A stretch of 55,965 bases of DNA from Roseburia sp. (lineage in GTDB: Bacteria > Bacillota > Clostridia > Lachnospirales > Lachnospiraceae): NCBI GenBank assembly GCA_023667765.1, contig JAMOZS010000011.1:1-55965 (forward strand). Reading direction: 5' to 3'. The notes under the pieces were generated by a model. It searched no databases. It was given only the letters and a program-made list of their open reading frames with translations, and was not told the origin of the DNA. Below, piece by piece: positions 7,070-14,775 of this stretch; positions within the stretch are counted from its first letter, which is position 1, and every line of letters begins with the position of its first letter. Made by a program: the position numbers and the translations under genes.

Positions 7070-8509
7070 TTGAACGAAAAAGAATTATTAGAAATTATTA
7101 GCAAAGGCGAGTGTCATACTACTGAGTTCAAGAAATCCACAACAGATATTACTAAGGATGTTTATGAAAGTATCTGTGCATTTTCTAATAGAGATGGTGG
7201 TCATGTTTTCTTAGGTGTGAAAGATAATGGAGAGATACTTGGCATAGAACCTAATTGCATTGAAAAAATGAAAAAAGATTTTGTGACTGCAATTAATAAT
7301 GCAAACAAAATGTATCCACCGCTATTTTTAACACCGACGGAATATGATTTTCACGGGACAAAAATTCTGTATATTTATGTGCCTGTTGGTACGCAAGTAA
7401 GCAGATGCTCCGGGCGAATATATGATAGAAATAATGAATCCGATATTGATATTACAGATAATGAAGAGCTTGTGTATAAACTGTATGCAAGAAAACAAGG
7501 AACCTATTTTGTTAATAAGGTATTTCCAGAATGGGGAATGGATGTACTTCGTTCTGACTTAATAGAGAGAGCCAGAAAAATGACTCGTGCAAGGAGCAAC
7601 AATCACCCTTGGCTATCAATGGATGATGAAGAACTATTAAGAAGTGCAGGTCTTATTTTGTTAAATCATGAAAGCAGAAGAGAAGGAATTACACTGGCAG
7701 CAATTCTGTTATTTGGAAAAGATACGACTATTATGTCGGCTCTTCCACAGCATAAAACGGATATGATTTTCAGAGTGCAGAATTTGGACAGATATGATGA
7801 TAGAGATGTAATTGTTACCAATCTCTTGGACAGCTATGACAGAATGAGTGATTTTGCCAAAAAGCATTTAAGCGATCCATTTGTCTTAGATGGAATGCAG
7901 TCTGTTAGTGCCAGAGATGCAATTTTAAGAGAAATTATATCAAACAGCTTGGCGCATAGAGATTATTCAAGCGGTTATGTTGCAAAGATGGTAATTGAGA
8001 AAGACAGGATATTTGCGGAGAACAGCAACAGAACGCATGGATATGGAAGTTTAAATTTGAATACATTTGAGCCATTTCCTAAGAATCCTGCAATTTCAAA
8101 GGTGTTTAGGGAAATCGGTCTCGCAGATGAGTTGGGCTCTGGTATGCGGAATACTTACAAGTTTACAAAGTTGTATTCCGGTGGAGTTCCGCAATTTGTA
8201 GAAGGAGATGTTTTTAAAACAATAATTCCGTTGAATGAAACTGCTACAATGAAGTCAGGTCCAAAGGGTAGTGACCAAGTTAGTGACCAAGTCAGTGACC
8301 AAGTCGGAAGCGATGCTGTTGCGGAAAAGATACTTGAATTTTGTAAAATAGCAAGAACCAAAAAAGAAATTTCAAAACATATAGGTTATAAGAATTTAAC
8401 TTATATGACAAGAACATTTCTTAAACCATTATTGGAAAGTAGTAAGTTGGCATATACAATACCAGAGAAACCACAGAGTAGATTGCAGAAATATGTAACG
8501 AAACAGTAA
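7070..8509 (+). CDS. Schlafen/AlbA_2 domain protein with HATPase_c_4 and winged helix
   Basis: The N-terminal 120 residues form a Schlafen AlbA_2 domain (ECHTTEFKKS, ICAFSNRDGGHVFLGVKDNGEILG). The middle has a GHKL-type ATPase segment (REIISNSLAHRDYS, then a region ending GLADELGSGMRN), as in the family formerly annotated RecG-like or 'ATP-dependent DNA helicase'. A low-complexity linker, SDQVSDQVSDQV, separates this from a C-terminal winged helix. Such proteins are thought to be nucleic-acid-linked regulators, and several occur in defence or prophage contexts. The start is placed at the TTG at 7070 because AAGGGAG (7055-7061) is 8 bases upstream; ATG 7049 is in frame but has no site. The protein is full length for the family. 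Confidence 0.85.
   Translation: MNEKELLEIISKGECHTTEFKKSTTDITKDVYESICAFSNRDGGHVFLGVKDNGEILGIEPNCIEKMKKDFVTAINNANKMYPPLFLTPTEYDFHGTKILYIYVPVGTQVSRCSGRIYDRNNESDIDITDNEELVYKLYARKQGTYFVNKVFPEWGMDVLRSDLIERARKMTRARSNNHPWLSMDDEELLRSAGLILLNHESRREGITLAAILLFGKDTTIMSALPQHKTDMIFRVQNLDRYDDRDVIVTNLLDSYDRMSDFAKKHLSDPFVLDGMQSVSARDAILREIISNSLAHRDYSSGYVAKMVIEKDRIFAENSNRTHGYGSLNLNTFEPFPKNPAISKVFREIGLADELGSGMRNTYKFTKLYSGGVPQFVEGDVFKTIIPLNETATMKSGPKGSDQVSDQVSDQVGSDAVAEKILEFCKIARTKKEISKHIGYKNLTYMTRTFLKPLLESSKLAYTIPEKPQSRLQKYVTKQ
8270..8305 (+). repeat. Three 12-bp tandem repeats coding SDQV
   Basis: AGTGACCAAGTT/C occurs three times in frame, giving SDQV x3 in the linker between the ATPase and winged-helix domains of the AlbA_2 protein. 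Similar DQV runs occur in this linker in relatives, so the array may vary in copy number without breaking the frame. Confidence 0.9.
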
Positions 8510-8604
8510 ACGAACTGATTTAAGCCCCTAAGTCAAGCAAGATTTGGAGGTTTTCTGATTATTTATAGTGAAAGAGCATTGTATCAATGTTCGGATAAAA
8601 TTTT

Positions 8605-8691
8605 CTAAGGAAGCGCTAATTTAATCAGCTCTTCCTTAGAACCTTCGGCGGTGTACACGGATTCGCAGGGGAATTTGCCGTTTTGTGGCGC
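8605..8691 (+). repeat. Dispersed palindromic repeat, copy b (full element)
   Basis: The palindrome CTAAGGAAGCGCTAA ... CAGCTCTTCCTTAG (8605-8639) is followed by the conserved flank ACCTTCGGCGGTGTACACGG ... TTTGTGGCGC (to 8691). The flank is shared in inverted orientation with copy a and in part with copy c. It lies 95 bases past the stop of the AlbA_2 gene. The gap 8510-8892 otherwise holds only this element and the mcrB promoter. Confidence 0.75.
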
Positions 8692-8785
8692 AAATCCGGT
8701 GGGGGAAACGCTTATAAGATTGTGTAACTTAATATAAATAATGACTGCTCATTAACAAAAAATAGGCTTAATTTCTGTGAAAATG

Positions 8786-8814
8786 CTGAGTTTTCTTATC
8801 AGATATAGTATAAT
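8786..8814 (+). promoter_or_regulatory. Likely promoter of mcrBC
   Basis: A perfect TATAAT (8809-8814) is preceded at 17 bases by CTGAGT (8786-8791), a weak -35. Transcription would start about 70 bases before the mcrB ATG. Confidence 0.45.
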
Positions 8815-8892
8815 AAAGTGCAGGGAAAACGGATAGAACCCTTGATAGGTCATACGGCTATATGGAGCAGTATTATTAAGGAGGGCGATGGC

Positions 8893-10917
8893 ATGATTGA
8901 CATAGAAAAGCTGAGGCCGATACTTGAAGGATATAAGGCTTACTTTCCGAGTCATTGGGAAGACGAGAAATACAAGTGGGAGGCCATCAAGCATTTTCAG
9001 ACTCATTGGAATATTGAGGCTGAGAACTTTGGCGATATGTTCAAAGAGGCTACTGACAGGACATATAACCTGTTGGCCTCCGGCTACGCTTATCCGAGAG
9101 GTATGATTACAAATTTTGCAAAGGCGGACGATGAATTTGTCCGTCAAATGTTCCGTGACCTTTATGATGAGGGTCGCAATCTTGCTGAACGTGTGGCGGC
9201 ATTCCAGACGTCAGCAGAGGAACTTCGTGCAAAGTATGACGATGGCACTTGGAGAAACCACTATCAGAACACGAATGCCATCAGCACCTACCTTTGGTTG
9301 ATGTATCCGGACAAATATTATATCTACAAATATGAACTGTACCGGGATGCGGCAGCGGAACTGTCCGCCGATTACAAGCCAAAGCGCAATGGCTCCGTAG
9401 AGACCATGATAGGCGGCTTTGCCATGTACGACGAAATTTGTGCTGTCATACAGCAGGAGGATGAAATCAAAGGTATGCTGCAAAATGCCTTGTCAGATTC
9501 CTGTTATGATGATCCGGCATTAAAAACCGTGACCATTGACGTGGGCTTTTACCTTTGCAGATTTTATCTCGAAGCAGCAAAGACGGCATTCTATGCAGGC
9601 GAGAACAGTGAGTCAGCGGATTCAGAGGCGCCTGGATTCTGGTGGTTGACCGCTAATCCGGCCATTTGGAGCTTTTCGGACATCGAGGTTGGCGAGGAGG
9701 AGAGTTACACGCTATACAATGACAAAGGCAATAAGCGCCATGTGTTCCAGAACTTTCTTGATGCTAAGGCCGGAGATATCGTTATCGGCTATGAGTCAAA
9801 TCCGGTCAAGAAGGTTGTGGCGATTTGCCGCATCACGCAGGAAAACGACGGTGAGGCTATATACTTTGAAAAGATAGAGGGCCTTTCTGTACCTATTGAA
9901 TATCAGACTTTACGGGATTGCTCTGAGCTGGATAAGATGGAGTTTTTTGTCCAGCCGAATGGCAGCTTATTCAAGTTGACGAAGGGCGAGTATGATTTTA
10001 TCATGGATATGGTTCGAGAGGTTAATCCTCTGCTGCATCCGGATGCACTGATTTCGAAATACAGCAAAGAGGACTTTCTGAAAGTCGCTTATATGACAGA
10101 AGGTCGCTATGATGTTTTGGAAGCGCTCCTGCGCAATAAGATGAATATTATTCTGCAGGGAGCTCCCGGTGTCGGAAAGACTTTTATAGCGAAGAAGCTG
10201 GCTTATGCCATGATGGGCGAAGAGGACGATTCCAGAATGGAAATCGTGCAGTTCCACCAGAATTACTCCTATGAGGACTTTATCATGGGATATCGCCCGA
10301 AGGGAGCAGATTTCAAGCTTACGGACGGCATTTTCTATCGTTTCTGTCAGACGGCAGCAAACCATCCGGACAAGCCGTACTTCTTTATTATTGATGAGAT
10401 TAACCGTGGCAATATGAGCAAAATCTTCGGTGAGCTGTTAATGCTGATTGAGAAGGATTATCGTGGCACAAAGGTAACACTGGCCTATAGCGGTATGCCG
10501 TTCTCAGTGCCGGAAAATCTGTATATCATTGGCATGATGAATACGGCTGACCGCAGTCTTGCGATGATTGATTATGCTCTTCGCAGGCGTTTCAGTTTCT
10601 TTGAGATGGAGCCGGGATTTGACTCTGATGGTTTTATGCAATACCAGAGCGGCTTTGCAAATGAGACCTTTAACACCTTGATTGACCAGATTAAGATGTT
10701 GAATAAGGAAATCGTCGAAGATAAATCCTTGGGACGTGGTTTCTGTATTGGACATAGTTACTTCTGCGGCAGAAAGCCCGGAGAATGTACCATAGACTGG
10801 ATGCGCTCCGTGGTGGAATTTGACATCCTTCCGATGTTGTCTGAATACTGGTTTGACGAGCCAGCCAAGCTGCAGCGGTGGGAAAAGAATCTGCGTGGGG
10901 TGTTCGATGACGAATGA
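8893..10917 (+). CDS. mcrB: McrB-type GTPase of a type IV restriction system, with EVE domain
   Basis: The product (674 residues) is the GTP-driven motor and DNA-recognition subunit of a McrBC system that cuts modified DNA. The N-terminal 240 residues are family-specific. An EVE domain, a reader fold for modified bases, spans about 247-370 (FWWLTANPAIWSF ... GDIVIGYESNP). The AAA+ motor follows: Walker A GAPGVGKT near 424, Walker B FFIIDEINRGN near 498, and the McrB signature MMNTADRS with ALRRRF downstream. Start 8893 is set by AAGGAGG at 8878-8884; the upstream open frame has no site. The gene overlaps mcrC by 11 bases, which implies translational coupling. It is more GC-rich than its left neighbours, consistent with separate acquisition. 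Confidence 0.93.
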   Translation: MIDIEKLRPILEGYKAYFPSHWEDEKYKWEAIKHFQTHWNIEAENFGDMFKEATDRTYNLLASGYAYPRGMITNFAKADDEFVRQMFRDLYDEGRNLAERVAAFQTSAEELRAKYDDGTWRNHYQNTNAISTYLWLMYPDKYYIYKYELYRDAAAELSADYKPKRNGSVETMIGGFAMYDEICAVIQQEDEIKGMLQNALSDSCYDDPALKTVTIDVGFYLCRFYLEAAKTAFYAGENSESADSEAPGFWWLTANPAIWSFSDIEVGEEESYTLYNDKGNKRHVFQNFLDAKAGDIVIGYESNPVKKVVAICRITQENDGEAIYFEKIEGLSVPIEYQTLRDCSELDKMEFFVQPNGSLFKLTKGEYDFIMDMVREVNPLLHPDALISKYSKEDFLKVAYMTEGRYDVLEALLRNKMNIILQGAPGVGKTFIAKKLAYAMMGEEDDSRMEIVQFHQNYSYEDFIMGYRPKGADFKLTDGIFYRFCQTAANHPDKPYFFIIDEINRGNMSKIFGELLMLIEKDYRGTKVTLAYSGMPFSVPENLYIIGMMNTADRSLAMIDYALRRRFSFFEMEPGFDSDGFMQYQSGFANETFNTLIDQIKMLNKEIVEDKSLGRGFCIGHSYFCGRKPGECTIDWMRSVVEFDILPMLSEYWFDEPAKLQRWEKNLRGVFDDE

Positions 10918-11971
10918 TAAAGGCATTTTTATAAAAAACATTTATTATATGTTGTCCTATGCTTTTCAGGTTCTGAAGCAGGAAAACTTCGAGGAAGTCG
11001 CAGCCGAGGAGTTCGAGCAGGCTTCCGACCTCTTCGCAGCAATACTGGCCAAGGGGGTGGCACAGCAATTAAAGCAAGGCCTTTACCGGGAATATATCAC
11101 GAAGCATGATACGCTGTCCGTGATGCGTGGCAAACTGGATATGCCGGAAACCATCCGAAACAGAATCCAACGTAAGCAGAAGCTGGCCTGTGAATTTGAC
11201 GAGTTTTCAGAGGATAACCTCTACAATCAAATTCTCAAGACAACAATGCAGTATCTCGTGAGGGATAAAAGTGTGGATTCGGGCCGCAAGGTTCAGTTAA
11301 ATAAGGTGCTGGTATTCTTTGACGGCATATCGCTTTTGGAACCGTCGGGGATTCCGTGGAGTCGGTTGCACTATCAGCGCAGCAACAAGAATTATGAGAT
11401 GCTGTTGAATATTTGTTATTTCGTATTGGACGGTATGCTCCAGACCACAGAAAAGGGCGAATATAAAATGGTTTCGTTCTCTGATGAACACATGGCCAGA
11501 CTGTACGAGAAATTCATCCTCGAATATTACAGGTATCATCACGGCTACCTGACCGAAGCAAAAGCGGCTCAGGTGAAGTGGAATTTGGTGGGTGAGAATG
11601 ATGAGACGATGATACGCTTCCTGCCGGTCATGCAGACAGACATTTACCTGCAAAAAGACGACAGAATCCTCATCATAGATGCCAAGTATTATGGTAAGAC
11701 GCTTCAGCAGCAGTTTGACAAATACACATTGCACTCCGGGAATGTCTATCAGATTTTCACTTATGTAAAGAATCAGGATAAGGACAATACCGGAAAGGTA
11801 TCCGGTCTGTTGCTTTATGCTAAGACGGAGGAGGCCATTACACCGGATTGCACCTTCAATATGGGGGGTAATCAAATCGGTGCAAAAACGCTGGATTTGA
11901 ACACGGATTTCCGGGTAATTGCAGCGCAGCTGGATAAGATTGTGGAGCAGTTTGTTAGAGAAAAAGATTAA
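10907..11971 (+). CDS. mcrC: McrC-type nuclease subunit
   Basis: This is the partner nuclease of the preceding McrB. The 354-residue protein begins within the mcrB 3' end (ATG 10907, stop of mcrB 10915-10917). The opening GIFIKNIYYMLSYAFQVL, KHDTLSVMRGKLDM and CEFDEFSEDNLYNQIL are typical of the McrBC 5-methylcytosine restriction component. The PD-(D/E)XK core is visible at about 240-265: MQTDIYLQKDDRILIIDAKYYG supplies the D and DAK residues. C-terminal VYQIFTYVKNQ and KVSGLLLYAKT complete the nuclease fold. McrB recruits it to modified DNA, where the complex would cleave after GTP-driven translocation. It appears intact and in one operon with mcrB. Confidence 0.93.
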   Translation: MTNDKGIFIKNIYYMLSYAFQVLKQENFEEVAAEEFEQASDLFAAILAKGVAQQLKQGLYREYITKHDTLSVMRGKLDMPETIRNRIQRKQKLACEFDEFSEDNLYNQILKTTMQYLVRDKSVDSGRKVQLNKVLVFFDGISLLEPSGIPWSRLHYQRSNKNYEMLLNICYFVLDGMLQTTEKGEYKMVSFSDEHMARLYEKFILEYYRYHHGYLTEAKAAQVKWNLVGENDETMIRFLPVMQTDIYLQKDDRILIIDAKYYGKTLQQQFDKYTLHSGNVYQIFTYVKNQDKDNTGKVSGLLLYAKTEEAITPDCTFNMGGNQIGAKTLDLNTDFRVIAAQLDKIVEQFVREKD

Positions 11972-12034
11972 GATTGATGATTTATGAAAGATATGATATT
12001 CTAATTTAGAAATATTGCTTAAGAGGTAGATTTT

Positions 12035-12127
12035 ATGTTCTGGAAAATGAGAAATCTACAACTAAAAAAAGGTTACATTTTTCCCCTTTACGGGGATAGT
12101 GCGCCTTTTTTTAGGGATATTTGTTAA
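12035..12127 (+). CDS. Leader peptide of the MFS pump attenuator (30 residues)
   Basis: AGAGG (12022-12026) stands 8 bases before ATG 12035, and the frame ends at TAA 12125-12127. The peptide starts MFWKMRNLQL and continues KKGYIFPLYGDSAPFFRDIC. The terminator-type hairpin lies inside its coding sequence. The arrangement, and as I recall also the 'YGDSAPFF' type of ending, resembles the leader ORFs in front of ribosomal-protection tet genes and other antibiotic-inducible genes of Bacillota. Ribosome progress or stalling on it would decide whether the hairpin forms. Confidence 0.6.
   Translation: MFWKMRNLQLKKGYIFPLYGDSAPFFRDIC
12064..12112 (+). terminator. Attenuator/terminator hairpin in the MFS leader
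   Basis: A7-GG (12064-12072) can pair with CC-T7 (12104-12112) around an inner CCCC-TTTAC-GGGG hairpin (12083-12095). The 3' arm ends in seven T residues, as in an intrinsic terminator. It lies within the leader peptide gene and about 120 bases before the MFS start, so it could both end mcrBC transcripts and gate pump expression. Confidence 0.65.
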
Positions 12128-12229
12128 AGTTATCTGTCTTTATAAGTGTATTTTATTTGGCAAATAAAAATAACAACGCATTATCTTCTTGACTATGAAA
12201 GAATTATTTTAGGTTAAGGAGATTTTTTT

Positions 12230-13333
12230 ATGTTTAAAATTAAAAAACAATTATCGAAATTATATATGTCATCTGTTTTGGGAAATTTGTCTCTTAGTGG
12301 CGCGTGGGTGGCAATTTTGGCAGCAAGAGGATATCATTTAGTAGAAATCGGAATTGCGGAGACAGTATTCCATATCACGAGTCTGATGTTTGAGATTCCA
12401 TCTGGTGCATTGGCAGATATGTTTGGCAGGAAAAAATGTTTAATTATTAGCAGCATCATGCAGATGATTGCAAATGTTATAATGATTTTATCAACCAATT
12501 TGTTTATGGTTTGTTTATCCATTGCATTTCAGGCATTGTGTTATAATTTTTCTTCCGGATCAGGCGATGCGTTGGCATATGATTCTTTAAAACTGTCAAA
12601 ACAAGAGTCGGAATTTGACTGTTACCTGTCCAATCAACTGATGATATACAGAATTTGCAGCGGGATTTCTACTTTGTGTGCCGGATTTGCACTTATTCTG
12701 GGACATAAAATGGCGTATGGAGTTGATTTGATTGTAATAGCAGTTCAGATTATGATATTATTGACGCTGCAAGAAGTTACTTTAGATTGTCCAAAACAAA
12801 AGAATGTAAAAAACAAAGACAGATTATATGCGGAATTCATTCGGTATGTGAAAGATAGTTTTCGGTTTATTTTAAAAGAAAAAAAAGTAATGGTATTCAT
12901 GTTTGCCAATTCCTTCGTCGGTGCTATTGACATTTTGCTTTTGTTCTTTTTGCAGGCAAAGCTGCCGGAGTGTGGTATTCCTGCGTGGGGAGTGGGGCCA
13001 GCCTTGTTTTTTATGGAATTAGGTGGACTCATTGGCGCAAAATTGATTTTAAGGATGCCGAAGATAGGGTATAAAAAAATATTTTTTCTTACACTACTGC
13101 TTGTTATGTTTGGAGTATTCATAGAACATTCTGGAGTTTATGTTTGGATGATGATAGGCGGATTTACTGCAGCGATGGGTGATGATGCTTTGCAGGTGCG
13201 AACAAATGCGATTTTGCAGGATAGGTTTCCCTCTAATAAGCGTGCGACATTGACTTCTATCGAATCCTTTGCCTTTTCGGTTATCATGATTGTATTGTCG
13301 CCTCTTGCCGGAATCGTATTTACATACTGGTAA
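12230..13333 (+). CDS. MFS transporter (putative drug efflux)
   Basis: A 367-residue integral membrane protein has about eleven hydrophobic spans. The MFS loop 2-3 signature EIPSGALADMFGRKK appears near residues 60-75, and YNFSSGSGDALAYDSL follows TM4. It is shorter than the usual roughly 400 residues and ends abruptly after what looks like TM11-12 (SPLAGIVFTYW). A 10-bp perfect palindrome starts 20 bases later, so the 3' end may have been remodelled. AAGGAG before the ATG supports the start. The leader peptide/attenuator suggests antibiotic-inducible expression, from which a ribosome-targeting drug substrate can be inferred but not proven. AT-rich composition contrasts with mcrBC. Confidence 0.8.
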   Translation: MFKIKKQLSKLYMSSVLGNLSLSGAWVAILAARGYHLVEIGIAETVFHITSLMFEIPSGALADMFGRKKCLIISSIMQMIANVIMILSTNLFMVCLSIAFQALCYNFSSGSGDALAYDSLKLSKQESEFDCYLSNQLMIYRICSGISTLCAGFALILGHKMAYGVDLIVIAVQIMILLTLQEVTLDCPKQKNVKNKDRLYAEFIRYVKDSFRFILKEKKVMVFMFANSFVGAIDILLLFFLQAKLPECGIPAWGVGPALFFMELGGLIGAKLILRMPKIGYKKIFFLTLLLVMFGVFIEHSGVYVWMMIGGFTAAMGDDALQVRTNAILQDRFPSNKRATLTSIESFAFSVIMIVLSPLAGIVFTYW

Positions 13334-13353
13334 AGAGAAAAAATATCCGGTGT

Positions 13354-13379
13354 GGGAAACGCTTTAATCAGCGTTTCCC
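13354..13379. terminator. Perfect 10-bp palindrome after the MFS gene
   Basis: GGGAAACGCT - TTAATC - AGCGTTTCCC forms a perfect stem directly after the MFS stop. The following bases (TTATAG) are not a long T-run. It resembles the TAAGGAAG palindromes elsewhere in loop sequence (TTAATCAGC) and may be a diverged relative. Confidence 0.6.
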
Positions 13380-13390
13380 TTATAGTAAAA

Positions 13391-13453
13391 AGTAGAATTT
13401 TAGCAGTTGATATGTTAAAATTGACTTGTTAATTATGGCAGAAAATGCGGAAG
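13391..13453 (+). repeat. 63-bp direct repeat, copy 2
   Basis: This copy of the 6995-7057 sequence has four mismatches. It precedes the fic remnant by about 50 bases, and its 3' end again reads ATGGCAGAAAATGC (possible MAENAE start, closed by TAG 11 codons on). Confidence 0.85.
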
Positions 13454-13502
13454 CAGTGGGTTTCTTGTAGGGTTAAAAAAGGTAGTAGCGAGGTGATATG
13501 GA

Positions 13503-13775
13503 GTGAACACAGATCCATTTAAAGAAAGCTGTTTGCCGGCATCTACTCCCATGCAGGACGCATCCGGGACTATAACATTACGAAGAGGGAATGGGTACTG
13601 AATGGAGCGACTGTGGCAGATTCATATGTTTGGCGAGGGTAATACCAGAACAATAGCGGTATTTTTTATCAAGTACCTCCGCACACTGGGATTTGATGTG
13701 AAAAATGATATTTTTGCTGAAAATGCGTGGTATTTTCGGAATTCACTGGTCAGGGCAAACATTTTGTGTTCGTAG
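13503..13775 (+). pseudogene. Fic family protein, internally deleted and frameshifted
   Basis: A GTG at 13503 behind AGCGAGGTG opens with NTDPFKES, the usual N-terminus of a Fic family, but about 100 residues are then missing. The other frame continues LFAGIYSHAGRIRDYNITKR with EWVLNGATV. A second deletion removes the following helices, and the third piece reads WQIHMFGEGNTRT, the Fic active-site motif HxFxxGNxR, followed by FFIKYLRTLGF and NAWYFRNSLVRAN up to TAG 13773-13775. The AMP-transferase motif is present but the frame is broken at least twice, so no protein is expected. Fragments up to about 13845 (FVEDEEGNPY and a short KELE end) have no clear origin. Confidence 0.8.
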
Positions 13776-13880
13776 AAGATGAGGAGGGCAATCCGTATTG
13801 ACAAAAATATAGCGGTGGGATATACTGAAAAAGAGTTAGAATAGACTAACATAAATTCTGACTCCTTTTTTGGGAGCAAG

Positions 13881-13898
13881 GGTTAGCAATAACTAACC
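13881..13898. promoter_or_regulatory. Inverted repeat upstream of the ABC/FtsX operon
   Basis: GGTTAG-CAATAA-CTAACC is a perfect 6-bp inverted repeat with a 6-base spacer, 120 bases before the ABC start. It could be a regulator site, but no dedicated regulator gene is adjacent. A second CTAAC (as GACTAACAT) lies at about 13844-13852. Confidence 0.35.
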
Positions 13899-14017
13899 AA
13901 AGTGTATTGACTGCAACCTGTTTCATCCGCAGCCAACAACACCGCTGCAGTTTGCCTGCGGGAATGAATACTTATGGAAACAATTCGGCAGGTGGCCGGA
14001 TTGAGGAAGGAGAGCGT

Positions 14018-14734
14018 ATGTCAGAGGGAGAAAGAAAATTTTTGGAGATAGTAGACTTAAAGAAAGGGTTTGGTAGTGGAGAAACCCGGCAGACAGTGCT
14101 CTGTGAAATGAACTTTTCTGTGGCGAAGGGGGAGTTCTGTGTACTGCTGGGACCCTCCGGCTCCGGGAAATCCACTCTGCTTAATATTATCGGTGGGATA
14201 GACAGCGCCGATTCGGGCTATATCTCCATCAACGGCGATAAGTTGGAGGATTTGGGGGAAAAGCGGCTGACGCAGTACCGTCGTAATCATCTGGGATATG
14301 TTTTTCAGATGTATAACCTGATTGGAAACCTGAATGTGAAAGAAAATATTGAAGTCGGCGCATATTTATCGAAGAATCCGCTTGATATTGATGAAATTTT
14401 AAATACACTTGGGCTTTATGAACACAGGCATAAACTGCCGAATCAGCTTTCCGGAGGGCAGCAGCAGCGGGTCTCTATTGGTCGTGCGATTGTGAAAAAC
14501 CCGGACATTCTGCTTTGCGATGAACCGACGGGCGCATTGGATTATAATACATCCAAAGAAATTCTAAAACTTATTGAAGACGTCAATATAAAGTACGGCA
14601 ATACCGTTATTATGGTTACGCATAATGAGGCAATCAGGAATATGGCGGATCATGTGATTAAGCTCCGGGACGGGAAGGTCCGGTATAATGAAATGAATGC
14701 AAATAAGATTTCGGCGGCGGACCTGGAATGGTAA
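14018..14734 (+). CDS. ABC transporter ATP-binding protein (MacB/LolD-type)
   Basis: A 238-residue nucleotide-binding protein with every ABC motif: Walker [11 protein letters not shown]-loop [12 protein letters not shown], signature [14 protein letters not shown], Walker [12 protein letters not shown] and H-loop THN. The 'FQxxNLxxxLxVxEN' Q-loop and 'DEPTGALD' mark the family that serves FtsX-like permeases (MacB, LolD, BceA-type). AAGGAG 5 bases before ATG 14018 sets the start; the frame is open further upstream without a site. The permease follows after 41 bases, so the two form one mechanotransmission-type ABC system at the cytoplasmic membrane. The substrate is unknown; export of peptides or lipids or antimicrobial-peptide resistance are possible. 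Confidence 0.92.
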   Translation: MSEGERKFLEIVDLKKGFGSGETRQTVLCEMNFSVAKGEFCVLLGPSGSGKSTLLNIIGGIDSADSGYISINGDKLEDLGEKRLTQYRRNHLGYVFQMYNLIGNLNVKENIEVGAYLSKNPLDIDEILNTLGLYEHRHKLPNQLSGGQQQRVSIGRAIVKNPDILLCDEPTGALDYNTSKEILKLIEDVNIKYGNTVIMVTHNEAIRNMADHVIKLRDGKVRYNEMNANKISAADLEW

Positions 14735-14775
14735 CCGGATGAACATATCTTCTAAAGAAGGAAGGGTAACAGAAA

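Noticed and set aside
8270-8305. Short tandem repeat considered as a CRISPR-like array
   Set aside because: Units are 12 bp without spacers and lie in frame inside the AlbA_2 protein.
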